Part shown: positions 36,318-44,304 of the stretch, piece after piece
Layout: every line of letters begins with the position of its first letter
Position numbering within the stretch: the first letter of the stretch is position 1
NCBI RefSeq assembly: GCF_000720135.1
Contig: NZ_JOIU01000008.1
Span: 186,001-250,000, forward strand
Direction of reading: 5' to 3'
Origin: Streptomyces sp. NRRL S-1022
GTDB lineage: Bacteria; Actinomycetota; Actinomycetes; Streptomycetales; Streptomycetaceae
Length of the DNA: 64,000 nt
Translations under genes and position numbers: made by a program
Notes under the pieces: model-generated
The model's input: only the letters and a program-made list of their open reading frames with translations
What the model was told of the DNA's origin: nothing
Databases searched by the model: none

Positions 36318-36956
36318 TCAGGAGGCGCGCAGCTCCCTGATGCCGACGGCCCGGCCCGGCAGGGCGGAACGGGCCGGAGCCCGCAGACCGTCGAGGAGCA
36401 GCTGGAGATGACGGTGGACGAAGCGGTCGCCGCGCATGCAGTCCGTACCGGCCGGGGGCCGGCTCAGCTGCGCCACGACGATCATCAGGTCGCCGACACC
36501 GACGTCCGGCCGGAGCTGACCGGCCGCCTTCGCCCGGCCCATGACCTCCTCGACAAGCTGCTCGACGCGTTCGCGGGCGGCTTCCAGGTCGGGGTGGTGC
36601 TGGTCGAAGGTGCTGGACACCATGGGACACAGCGCGCTGATCCGCTCGTCGGCGGCGGCGTGCACGAAGCGCTCCAGGGCGGCGAACGCGTCCCCGGTCT
36701 CCGCGAGGGCCAGCTCGGCCGCCTCGGCCGTGCGGTCCATGACGGAGCAGACGACCTCGCGGACGAGGGCGTCGCGGTCGGGGAAGTTGCGGTACACCGT
36801 GGCGTTGCCGACACCGGCCCGGCGGGCGATCTCGTCCAGCGGCACGTCGGGGCCGTGCTCGACGAACATCTCCCGGGCAGCGGTGACGATCCGCTCCCGG
36901 TTGCGCAGGGCGTCGGCGCGCGGCCGGGGCGCCTTGCGCGGTGCGGGGGCGGTCAT
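36318..36956 (-). CDS. TetR-family transcriptional regulator
   Basis: A 212-residue repressor. The HTH is at residues 17-65: RERIVTAAREMFVEHGPDVP, then DEIARRAGVGNATVYRNFPDR. The C-terminal domain matches the type found beside MFS exporters. Start MTAPAPRKAPRPRADALRN is preferred; the frame stays open for another 50 residues to an ATG at 37,106, so a longer form cannot be excluded. A palindrome upstream suggests autoregulation, and the MFS gene downstream is the probable target. Confidence 0.87.
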   Translation of the reverse strand: MTAPAPRKAPRPRADALRNRERIVTAAREMFVEHGPDVPLDEIARRAGVGNATVYRNFPDRDALVREVVCSVMDRTAEAAELALAETGDAFAALERFVHAAADERISALCPMVSSTFDQHHPDLEAARERVEQLVEEVMGRAKAAGQLRPDVGVGDLMIVVAQLSRPPAGTDCMRGDRFVHRHLQLLLDGLRAPARSALPGRAVGIRELRAS

Positions 36957-37112
36957 GGCGGGCACGGCGTACTCCTTCGGGTCGATGGGGTGCTGCTGAG
37001 TCGGCGGGTGCTGCGGGTCCGGCGCGGCGGTACGAGGTGATCCCCCGTCCCACTCGTCCGGCGCCGGAGCCGATCCGGGGAGCCGGTCCCCGTTTCGCTC
37101 GGACACAGGGCT

Positions 37113-37136
37113 AAACGGGGAAACCGTCCCCGGTTA
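37113..37136. promoter_or_regulatory. Probable TetR operator
   Basis: AACGGGGA-AACCG-TCCCCGGTT is an inverted repeat with 6 perfect inner bases per arm and near-perfect flanks, in the promoter region between the TetR gene and the metalloprotease gene. A second half-like GGTCCCCGTTT lies about 28 bp nearer the TetR gene. Confidence 0.5.
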
Positions 37137-37323
37137 TTTCCCGGCCACCGAAAAGATCCCTGTGACCTGAGACACAATCAGCAGCCGCCGGGATTCACCC
37201 CCGTGCGGTCCCGCTTTCCCACGATCGGTCTCCTCCAGCGCGCGCCCCCCACGGCCGCGGCACAGGGTGAGCGCAAGGGTGCAGCCGGAGACCGGCGGCT
37301 GCCTTGGCGCGAAAGGTCCCCGC

Positions 37324-38601
37324 ATGCAGCCGCCGCCTCGCCGCCGCATACGCCCGCGCCGGTTCGCCGGCCTGTCCGTGGTGACCGCACTGACCCTCGC
37401 GGTCAGCACCTCGGCCGGGACCGGGAACCCCACGGCGCTCCCCACCACCGCCGGACCCGTCAACCTGGCCGGCTCCTCCGCACTCCTCCCCTGCATGATC
37501 CGTGGCGGCCCGGGCGTGCAGATGACCGAGGGCCTGCCGACCCCGCCCGGCTACTCCCGCTCCACGGGCACCGTCCACGCCCTGACCCTGATGGTCGACT
37601 TCCCCGACGCGCCCGGCCGGGGCAACGCGATGGACCGCTTCCACGAATTCTTCCCGCAGACCCAGGAGTGGTTCCGCACCGCGTCGTACGGCCGGCTCGA
37701 CTACCGCCCCGAGACCCCGGTGCCCACCTGGCTGCGCATGCCGAAAGGCTTCCGCTCCTACGGCATAGAGCGCGGCGCACCCTTCGACCCCGGCTACCGG
37801 ACCCTGGTCCAGGACATCGTGGCCGCCGCCGACCCGAAGGTGGACTTCCGCGACTACGACCTGCTGAACGTCCTCGTCACCCCGAACGCCGGCCCCTCCG
37901 CGCTGGACACCGTGCTGTCCGTGACCTTCGCCGGCAACGACGACTCCCCGGTCGCCGACGGCGTCCGCATAGCCAACGCGTCCTTCGTCTACTCCCGCCA
38001 GGACGACGGCTCCGGCTCCTACGCCAGCACCGGCTACCGGGTACTGCCCCACGAGAACGGCCACACCTTCGGCCTGCCCGACCTCTACACCCAGGACGGC
38101 GGCGGCGCGGTCGGCCACTGGGACATCATGAGCGAGGACTGGGGCGCCGACAACGACCTGCTCGGCTGGCACAAGTGGAAGCTGGGCTGGCTGGACGGCG
38201 GCCAGGTCGGCTGCGCGACGGCCCGGGGCAGCGTCGAGTACAGCCTGACACCGCTCTACAAGACCGGCGGCGGCAAGCTCGTCCTGGTGCCGGTCACCGC
38301 GCGCACCACCTACGCGCTGGAGGTCCGCGCCCAGGGCGGCAACGACGAGGCGGTGTGCCGCCCGGGCGTCCTCGTCTACAAGGTCGACACCACCGTCGAC
38401 ACCGGCCGCGGCCCTGTCACCGTCTACGACAGCCACCGCAACAGCGGCGGCTGCACCCGCAGCCCCAACGTCCACGCCGAACTCTCCGACGCCCCCTTCG
38501 CCCCCGGCGAGAGCTTCAAGGACCCACGGCACGGCATCGCGATACAGGTACTGACCATGGACGAGCAGGGCAACTGCAGGGTGCGGATCAGTCGGGGGTG
38601 A
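37324..38601 (+). CDS. Secreted M6-type metalloprotease-like protein
   Basis: A 425-residue exported protein. A basic N terminus (PPPRRRIRPRRF) precedes a hydrophobic signal region (GLSVVTALTLAVSTSAG). The zinc site is HENGHTFGLPD (His243, Glu244, His247), with a downstream MSEDWGADNDLLGWHKWKLGW region as in immune-inhibitor-A/M6 proteases. Five cysteines lie in the mature part (LLPCMIR, VGCATA, AVCRPG, GGCTRS, GNCRV), consistent with extracellular disulfides. Start at the ATG after AAAGG; earlier in-frame codons lack a ribosome site. The substrate is not known. Confidence 0.85.
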   Translation: MQPPPRRRIRPRRFAGLSVVTALTLAVSTSAGTGNPTALPTTAGPVNLAGSSALLPCMIRGGPGVQMTEGLPTPPGYSRSTGTVHALTLMVDFPDAPGRGNAMDRFHEFFPQTQEWFRTASYGRLDYRPETPVPTWLRMPKGFRSYGIERGAPFDPGYRTLVQDIVAAADPKVDFRDYDLLNVLVTPNAGPSALDTVLSVTFAGNDDSPVADGVRIANASFVYSRQDDGSGSYASTGYRVLPHENGHTFGLPDLYTQDGGGAVGHWDIMSEDWGADNDLLGWHKWKLGWLDGGQVGCATARGSVEYSLTPLYKTGGGKLVLVPVTARTTYALEVRAQGGNDEAVCRPGVLVYKVDTTVDTGRGPVTVYDSHRNSGGCTRSPNVHAELSDAPFAPGESFKDPRHGIAIQVLTMDEQGNCRVRISRG

Positions 38602-38602
38602 G

Positions 38603-38680
38603 GGGGGTGGGGAGTGGGGGGTTGGGGAGTGGTTCGTTCGGTGGGGGGTTGGGGAGTGATCGGTTCGGTGGGGCCGGTGA
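38603..38680. repeat. G-rich tandem repeat
   Basis: About two copies of a 30-bp GGGGGGTTGGGGAGTG-TTCGGTG unit follow the protease stop. G tracts of four to six could form quadruplex structure. No gene is supported here. Confidence 0.6.
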
Positions 38681-38718
38681 GCCCCTCGGACAGCTGCGAC
38701 CGGGGAATCACCGTAGGC

Positions 38719-38964
38719 ATGCCCCGATCCCGTACCGGAACTGGAATCGGGCCTACGGTCCGCCTACCGTCCGTCGCCATTGCCGTCGCCGTACGGGACC
38801 GGGCGGGCCGACCCGTCGCAGCCCTGAACGCCTCCGCCCACACGGCCTGCCGCACCCTGGGCGACCGCGCCCACACCCTTCTCCCCGCCCTCCACACCAC
38901 GGCCGACCTCATCCGGCAGGACCCCCACACCGCCTCCCGCCACACCCCCGTCCTGCCAACCTGA
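38719..38964 (+). pseudogene. C-terminal remnant of an IclR-family regulator
   Basis: An 81-residue reading frame with no N-terminal HTH. The stretch AIAVAVRDRAGRPVAALNAS, then HTACRTLGD and LLPALHTTADLI, reads like the end of the effector domain of IclR/PcaU-type regulators (V-P-V-R-D-x-x-G-x-V-V-A-A-L-N-V-S). The first 170 or so residues expected for the family are missing, so this looks like a relic truncated beside the tRNA integration hot spot. A real small gene cannot be ruled out. Confidence 0.55.
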
Positions 38965-39038
38965 TCCCATTCCCTCCACCCCGCCCCACCCTGATCCGGT
39001 ACCCTGTGGACCGAGCGCCCACCAGGACGCCCACCCAC

Positions 39039-39114
39039 GCCTTCGTAGCTCAGGGGATAGAGCACCGCTCTCCTAAAGCGGGTGTCGCAGGTTCGAATCC
39101 TGCCGGGGGCACCA
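39039..39114 (+). tRNA. tRNA-Arg(CCT)
   Basis: The acceptor strands GCCTTCG and CGGGGGC pair with two G-U pairs. The anticodon stem CCGCT/AGCGG carries loop CTCCTAA (anticodon CCT), the T arm is GCAGG/CCTGC, and CCA is encoded. It decodes the rare AGG codon. Its 3' half is the left attachment site of the integrative element, and integration leaves the tRNA intact. Confidence 0.93.
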
Positions 39115-39121
39115 GGCAAAA
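39070..39121 (+). other. attL: attL: 52-bp direct repeat, tRNA-Arg 3' half
   Basis: 52 bases from the anticodon loop through CCA and GGCAAAA are identical to 55,265-55,316. The bases just outside differ. The repeat includes the T arm, the usual crossover region for tyrosine integrases of this class, and the integrase gene ends 60 bp inside it. Confidence 0.95.
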
Positions 39122-39150
39122 CGGCCCGGACCGATCATGGTCCGGGCCGT
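39121..39150. terminator. Terminator shared by tRNA-Arg and integrase
   Basis: ACGGCCCGGACC-GATCAT-GGTCCGGGCCGT is a perfect 12-bp stem followed by TTTT on the plus strand. The core is repeated at attR, so the duplicated end carries a terminator as well as the att site. Confidence 0.85.
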
Positions 39151-39181
39151 TTTGACAGCACCAGTTGACGGCAGTCGGCCT

Positions 39182-40330
39182 TCAGGCGGCCGGTAGGCGG
39201 CGCTTGAGCAGCCGGTCCATGTGGCTGATCGCCTCCCGCTGGGTGTCGTGCACGACGTGCGTGTACACGTCCATGGTGATGCTGATCTGGCTGTGTCCGA
39301 GGATCTCCATGATGACGCGCGGAGCGACGCCCGCCGCCGTTAGCAGCGTCGCGCAGCCATGCCGCGCGTCGTGCAGCCGGACCACCCGTAGTCCGGCATC
39401 GGCCGCGACGCGCGTGAAGGACCGGTAGACGTTCCGCGGCTCGACCGGCCGGCCGTTCCGCGTGGCGAAGACGTAGCCGGTCTCCGACCAGGCGATGTCC
39501 GTGCGCGCGAACGCCTCGCGCTGCCTCAGTCGGTGCCACCGCAGCGGCGCGATGCACAGCGCGGGCATCGGCACCACGCGGCTGCGGCGGCTCTTGGGAT
39601 CGTCGTCGTACAGGGTGCCCCTACGGCGCTGGGTCTGCTGCCGGACGTGCAGGACGCGGTTGTCGAGGTCCACGTCGGACCAGCGCAGGCCCACCAGCTC
39701 ACCGCGCCGCAGGCCCATGGCAATGGCCAGCACGAACGCGGCGTACAGCGGGTCCCGGCGCGCAGCCTCCAGGAAGGACAGCGTCTCTTCCAGGGTCCAC
39801 GGCCGGATCTCCCGCTGCTTGACGCGCGGTGGCTCGACCAGCGACGCGACATTCCGTGTGATCAGTTCTTCTCGCACGGCCGCCGTGAGCGCCGTGCGCA
39901 GCACCCGGTGCGCTTCCTTTGCGGTCGCGGCCGTGTGGACGTTCTGCACTCGGGTGATGAAGCGGCGCACGTCGGCGACGCTCAACGACTCCAGCCGCCT
40001 CGTGCCCACCAGGGGCACGAGGTAAAGCCGCACGTGCGCCTCGTACTTGTCGTACGTGCTGAGCTTCCGGCGCGGCTCGACGTAGTGCTCCAGCCAGTAC
40101 GGCAGCCACTCAGAGAGCTTGGCGGAACGGGTCGGCGTCGGGATGCCCTGGCGGTCACGGCGCACCAACTCCTGACGCTTGGTGTCGCACTCTTCCCACG
40201 TGGTGCCGTAGACGGTCTTGCGCTTGCGCGTGCCGTCAGGCTGGGGAACGTACACCCGCGCTTCGTAGCGGCCATCCTTGCGCTGCCAGATGCTGCCGGC
40301 GCCGTTGGGGTTCCTCTTACGGGAGACCAT
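39182..40330 (-). CDS. int: Tyrosine site-specific integrase
   Basis: A 382-residue phage-type recombinase that integrates and excises the element at tRNA-Arg. An N-terminal AP2-like DNA arm-binding part (GSIWQRKDGRYEARVYVP) and a SAM-like core-binding domain (about residues 65-165) precede the catalytic domain: Arg208 in GLRRGE, His320-x-x-Arg323 in LHDARHG, His346 in LGHSQIS and nucleophile Tyr356 in MDVYTHV. All residues are present. It starts at ATG, overlapping the excisionase stop by one base, and terminates 60 bp from attL. Its C-terminal 100 residues are about 85% identical to the remnant at 55,971. Confidence 0.95.
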   Translation of the reverse strand: MVSRKRNPNGAGSIWQRKDGRYEARVYVPQPDGTRKRKTVYGTTWEECDTKRQELVRRDRQGIPTPTRSAKLSEWLPYWLEHYVEPRRKLSTYDKYEAHVRLYLVPLVGTRRLESLSVADVRRFITRVQNVHTAATAKEAHRVLRTALTAAVREELITRNVASLVEPPRVKQREIRPWTLEETLSFLEAARRDPLYAAFVLAIAMGLRRGELVGLRWSDVDLDNRVLHVRQQTQRRRGTLYDDDPKSRRSRVVPMPALCIAPLRWHRLRQREAFARTDIAWSETGYVFATRNGRPVEPRNVYRSFTRVAADAGLRVVRLHDARHGCATLLTAAGVAPRVIMEILGHSQISITMDVYTHVVHDTQREAISHMDRLLKRRLPAA

Positions 40331-40530
40331 CAGGCTGCGTTCTCCTCAAGTCGGTCTTGCATGTAGTGGCGTACGGCGTCGACCGGGATGCGGCGGGCAC
40401 GGCCGGACGTGTAGCTCGGGAGCTGCTTGGAGCGGATGAGGTCGTAGACCTTGCTGCGGCTTAGCCTCAGAGCGGTCATGACCTCCGGGACGGTGAGGGC
40501 TTGGGGGTCGCTCGCGACGACGGTCAGCAC
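40330..40530 (-). CDS. xis: Excisionase (MerR-like helix-turn-helix)
   Basis: A 66-residue GTG-started protein. TVPEVMTALRLSRSKVYDLI then YTSGRARRIPVDAVRHYM is the HTH_17/excisionase pattern. Such proteins bind and bend att DNA and turn integrase toward excision. It overlaps int and is the typical partner in AICEs. It is related to the truncated copy at 56,284. Confidence 0.88.
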   Translation of the reverse strand: MLTVVASDPQALTVPEVMTALRLSRSKVYDLIRSKQLPSYTSGRARRIPVDAVRHYMQDRLEENAA

Positions 40531-40614
40531 GTTGAGACCTCCGGAAGAGGACAGGGCCTAGGGCTGATTCGGGGGCTCGTCAGGAGCCCGCGTGTGTCCG
40601 AGGTTCGGATTTCT

Positions 40615-40820
40615 GCGTCATCGGGTCACGCACGTCATTTCCGGCTCTGACTTGCTGCTATGCAGTGACGCGGGCCGCTCGGGGCGTGTCACAGGACGTG
40701 GCGGGGTTCTGTCATCCGTGACGCGGGTGACGCGAGATGACGCAGGTGTCGGCCTTCTGCGTCACCGCTCTAGCCGCAGGTCAGGGACCGTTTTCCGGTC
40801 TGTGGTGACGTGGGTGACGC
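40615..40820. repeat. TGACGC iteron-like cluster, candidate origin or operator region
   Basis: Between xis and the replication genes lies a 477-bp gap (40,531-41,007) without a gene. TGACGC occurs on the plus strand at 40,666, 40,719, 40,728, 40,738 and 40,815, a TGACGT at 40,806, and the reverse GCGTCA at 40,615 and 40,759. The middle three are spaced 9 and 10 bp, one helical turn. Iterons beside a replication module are typical of origins; a regulator array for xis is the alternative. Confidence 0.55.
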
Positions 40821-41007
40821 AGCGTCTCCTTTCTTAGGACAAAAAGTGGGTGGTCTCTGTGGTGGTGTGGCTCGGCTCAGGACGTGAAGGAGCCGCTTCG
40901 CGGCGCGACTTGCGCAGCGGCGGCAAGCCGCCGGAACAGCAAGAGGAGCACCGCAGGGGCGATGGGTGCTCCTCTTGCTTGTTCGGTGTGGCGCCGGGTG
41001 GCGCGGG

Positions 41008-42483
41008 TCAGAATGCCGCTTCCTGCTGGTGCAGGGCGCGGGCGGCGGTGCGGGTCATTTCGATGTAGCGGGCGGCGCTGGTGCGGCCCCAGTCGATGAA
41101 GACGCCGCGTGCGGCGAGGGTCGGCTGCAGCCGCTTGAGCCGGTCGGAGAGGACCTTGCCCGTGGTGGGCCAGCCCTTGGGCAGGGGACGGCACTCCTCG
41201 CCGCTGTAGAGAGTGGTGAGGCAGTGCAGCCACTCCGAGGACGTCATGCGGACTTCCGCGCCCGCGTCGAGCCCGGTGGCGTGCTTCAAGACCGTCTGCG
41301 CGAGGAGGTCACCCTCGATCACGTCGTCGTTGAGGTCGTCCAGGCTGGCCCGGTAGGCGGCCAGCGAGCCGAAGCCGGTGGCCGCGTCGAGCTGCGCGCA
41401 CAGGTGGGCGAAGTCGGCCATCCGCAGGTCGGTGGGGGTCTCCGCTTGGGCAGCCCGCACCTTCACCGTCAGGTCCAGCAGGGAGCCGAGAACGACCGGC
41501 AGGATCTCCGCGTACTCCGCCCACAGCTCCGCCTCGGTCCGCCGTACCCGAGGGCGCACGAGACGCAGCGGGAGGAGGCGTTCGGCGAGGTCGGGGCGGA
41601 TGACGCCGACGTCGATGCCGGTCAGGAGCATGGGGCGCCGGTAGCGGGAGCGGACGACGTCGCCGTCGGTGAAGAGCGCCCGCTTGATGCTCTCGGCGCC
41701 GGTGACGATGCAGCACATGAGGTCGGACAGGTCCGGGGGCAGGTGGGAGAGGTTGTCCAGGGCGGTGACCCATCCGGCGGCAACGGCCGTGATCATGTTC
41801 TCCTCGTCCTTGGGAGCCCGACGCAGGTCACCGCTCATCCCTTCGATGATCCGCACCAGCATCCGGCCGCCGGTGGACTTGCCGGCGCCCTGCGGCCCGG
41901 TGAGGAACGGTGCGGGCACGGGCACGGACGGTTCCAGGCAGCCGATGAGCCAGGCGAGGGCCAGGCACTCGGTCTCGGCGCTGGCGAAGTTGCACAACCT
42001 GAGCAGGAGGTCGATGCCCTTGCCGTCGGTGTCCTTGGCGGGCAGGGGGAGTTCGCCGGTGAGCTGGGTGCGCCGCCAGCAGACTTCCTGCGGGGCGGGG
42101 GTGAGGATGTCCCAGCCGGTGGGGTGGATACGGACGGATTTGCCGTCGTCGCGGCCCAGGTCGAGCCAGGTCGCCCCGTCGAATCCGGGTGCGACGCGGA
42201 TGTGGGTGGGTTGTACGTCCTCGGTCAGGGCGAGTGCTTCGATCAAGTCCAGCGCCTCCTTGAGTGCCGTGCCGTTGAACACGCCGATGCCGTCCTTGAA
42301 GAGGCCGACCATGAGTTCCTGCCTGTGGCTGCCGGTCGTGCCCTGGGAGCGGATGGGCCGGGCCACGGGGTGGCCGTTCTTCTGCGCGTAGACGGTGCCG
42401 TCGACGGTGCGGAAGTAGCGGAAGTGCGCTTGTGCGTAGTCGGTGATGATCTGGCGGGCCGGGGTCTTCTCGTCCTCGGACAT
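41008..42483 (-). CDS. Helicase-like P-loop ATPase of the replication module
   Basis: A 491-residue protein. Walker A is TGPQGAGKSTGG (about residues 195-206), with a Walker B-like VTALDNLSHL and an arginine-rich segment (RLVRPRVRRTEAELW) behind it. The layout (N-terminal specificity region, central ATPase, C-terminal winged-helix-like region) resembles SF3/DUF927-type helicases that partner Prim-Pol proteins in AICEs and plasmids. It lies directly after the Prim-Pol gene, 3 bp apart, and before the iteron-like repeats. A helicase function is inferred; it could be a DNA-loading ATPase. Confidence 0.7.
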   Translation of the reverse strand: MSEDEKTPARQIITDYAQAHFRYFRTVDGTVYAQKNGHPVARPIRSQGTTGSHRQELMVGLFKDGIGVFNGTALKEALDLIEALALTEDVQPTHIRVAPGFDGATWLDLGRDDGKSVRIHPTGWDILTPAPQEVCWRRTQLTGELPLPAKDTDGKGIDLLLRLCNFASAETECLALAWLIGCLEPSVPVPAPFLTGPQGAGKSTGGRMLVRIIEGMSGDLRRAPKDEENMITAVAAGWVTALDNLSHLPPDLSDLMCCIVTGAESIKRALFTDGDVVRSRYRRPMLLTGIDVGVIRPDLAERLLPLRLVRPRVRRTEAELWAEYAEILPVVLGSLLDLTVKVRAAQAETPTDLRMADFAHLCAQLDAATGFGSLAAYRASLDDLNDDVIEGDLLAQTVLKHATGLDAGAEVRMTSSEWLHCLTTLYSGEECRPLPKGWPTTGKVLSDRLKRLQPTLAARGVFIDWGRTSAARYIEMTRTAARALHQQEAAF

Positions 42484-42486
42484 GAC

Positions 42487-43326
42487 TCACATCCCCAGTG
42501 CGGTGCGGGCGTTGGTCCACGCGTCGGTGCAGTGCCGCGGGGATTCGCCCTTAGCCTGAGCGGCAGTGAACAGCCGTGCGACGTGGGCGTCGGTGAGGCA
42601 GCCGCACCGGCCGTGGGCGGACAGCACGGCGAGGAAGGTGCGGTAGACGGTGTTGTGGATGGCGCTGCGGGCCTCGGTGATGCGCTGCTCGGCCATGGCG
42701 ATCCCGCGTTCCAGGTAGGCGGGCGTGCGGTGACGGCACTCCCCGCCCCCGGTCTGGGCGGGCACGGTGATGGGATGCGGCGCCGGCCGGACCGGTGAGG
42801 GTTCCTTCACGGTGAGCGCGCGCACGACGTCCGGTAGCGCCGTGATGGTGCCGGTGCCGTGGCCCAGCCACCGCGCGTAGGCCATCGCCGACTTGATGTC
42901 GACGCCGTCGCGTACGCCGTTGGCGGACTGCATCGTGCCCCGGTAGATCCAGTGCTCTCCGCGCGTGGTGGGCACGGTCCGGGTGGGCGGCAGGGTCTCG
43001 CGCGCCCAGGCGACGGCGGCAAGGTTGTCGAGGTCGACGACGGTCAGCCCGGCCCCGCCGGGGTGGTAGGCGACGGCCACGGCCTTACGCCATGCCGAGG
43101 CCCACGCGGGGGAGGTGAGGATGCGCGGGTCGGTGGTGGCGGCGGCCCAGGCGTGGCAGGGGGCGGGGCACTCGCAGGGCCCGGCGGCCTTCATGTTCGG
43201 GCGTCCACCGCAGGCGTTGTCCGCACAGGCGTGGCAATTGCCGAACGGCACCTTTCCCCGCAGGGGCAGTACGGGCAGGCCGGCGGCGGCGAGTTCCAGC
43301 GCGGTTGGCAGGTGGGTGACACTCAT
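42487..43326 (-). CDS. Bifunctional DNA primase/polymerase (Prim-Pol) protein
   Basis: A 279-residue protein. The N-terminal AEP primase-polymerase domain (residues 5-170) begins ALELAAAGLPVLPLRGKVPF, has a cysteine cluster (CHACADNACGG, CECPAPCHAW), and shows LTVVDLDN with the catalytic Asp pair and TTRGEHWIYRG with the catalytic His. This replaces RepSA as replication initiator in one AICE class. The start ATG overlaps the methyltransferase stop (ATGA) and its stop is 3 bp from the helicase-like gene, so the three form an operon. Confidence 0.88.
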   Translation of the reverse strand: MSVTHLPTALELAAAGLPVLPLRGKVPFGNCHACADNACGGRPNMKAAGPCECPAPCHAWAAATTDPRILTSPAWASAWRKAVAVAYHPGGAGLTVVDLDNLAAVAWARETLPPTRTVPTTRGEHWIYRGTMQSANGVRDGVDIKSAMAYARWLGHGTGTITALPDVVRALTVKEPSPVRPAPHPITVPAQTGGGECRHRTPAYLERGIAMAEQRITEARSAIHNTVYRTFLAVLSAHGRCGCLTDAHVARLFTAAQAKGESPRHCTDAWTNARTALGM

Positions 43327-44033
43327 GCCGCCGCCCCCAGCCCGGGCGTGATCACGGTGAGGAAGGCGCGTCCGATCCACTCGGCGTAAGCGGGCGGGAT
43401 GGCCTCGCAGACTCCCTTGATGGTGGTGATCCAGGGAGTGCCCATGGCTTGGGCCGCCGCCCGCTGCCACGCCTTGGAATGGCGTCCGCCGGTGATGGTC
43501 ATGAACGGTCGTTCGGGCGTGGGCAGGTAGCCGTTGCGGGTGCACCGCTCCACGTGTGTGGGGTGAGTGGGGGCGGTGAGCGGGAGCGACGCCTCGAAGA
43601 GGCGGTGGCGGTAGAGGCGCAGGCCGAACATGGGCCCGCACAACATCACCGGGTCGATCATCTTGGAGTGTGCGGCCTCCACGTTCTCGATCACGTAGGG
43701 GCGGCCGACGGTTCGCATGGCTTGGCGGGTGGGGGCGATCAGGTCCGGATACGTCTTGTGGTTGTAGGCGTTGAGCGGGGTGTAGAGCTGGCACGGCGGG
43801 GAGGCGTGGATCAGGTCGTACTCGTCACCGTGCGCTCGCAGGTAGTCGATGGCGTCGCCGTGGATGAACGTGAACGGGTACTCGTCGGCGCAGGTGGCGT
43901 CCAGGTCGACGCCGACGACGTCGAAGCCGGCCAGGTGGAAGCCCATTGCCATGCCGCCGCGGTGGCAGTACAGGTCCAGCACCCGGGGCCGCCGGGCGGG
44001 CCTGGTTGGGCGTAGGGGGGTGGGGTGGGTCAT
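43323..44033 (-). CDS. DNA cytosine methyltransferase-like protein
   Basis: A 236-residue SAM-dependent methyltransferase. Motif I is VLDLYCHRGGMAMGFHLAGF, motif IV with the catalytic cysteine is ASPPCQ (Cys81), and motif VI is VIENVEA, all of the C5-cytosine class. It lacks a long target-recognition domain, as short phage and AICE enzymes often do. Start MTHPTPL has GGAGG 8 bases upstream; an ATG 15 bp earlier is less likely. It is first in the replication operon and divergent from an HNH nuclease gene. It may protect the element from restriction. Confidence 0.85.
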   Translation of the reverse strand: MTHPTPLRPTRPARRPRVLDLYCHRGGMAMGFHLAGFDVVGVDLDATCADEYPFTFIHGDAIDYLRAHGDEYDLIHASPPCQLYTPLNAYNHKTYPDLIAPTRQAMRTVGRPYVIENVEAAHSKMIDPVMLCGPMFGLRLYRHRLFEASLPLTAPTHPTHVERCTRNGYLPTPERPFMTITGGRHSKAWQRAAAQAMGTPWITTIKGVCEAIPPAYAEWIGRAFLTVITPGLGAAA

Positions 44034-44304
44034 GCTGGAGACCTCCATCAGGTCAGTCCCGAGACGGGTGGAGAAAAGGGCGGCCGCGTCTTGTGGTGAA
44101 GGGGCGGCCGCCCGCGAAAGCGCCCGCCGCGCGCGACACGCGCCGGCGGGGGCGTGGAGTGGATCCCGCTGGTCGGGCGGCGGGATGTGGGAGTTTCGGG
44201 GGCGTTGTCAGTACGGCCCGCTACGTTGATCACGTGAGCCGTCCCTTTGCCGCGCGAGTGCGTGGCCGGCGGGTGGGGCGGGTGTCGGGCAACGGAGGAG
44301 TCAC

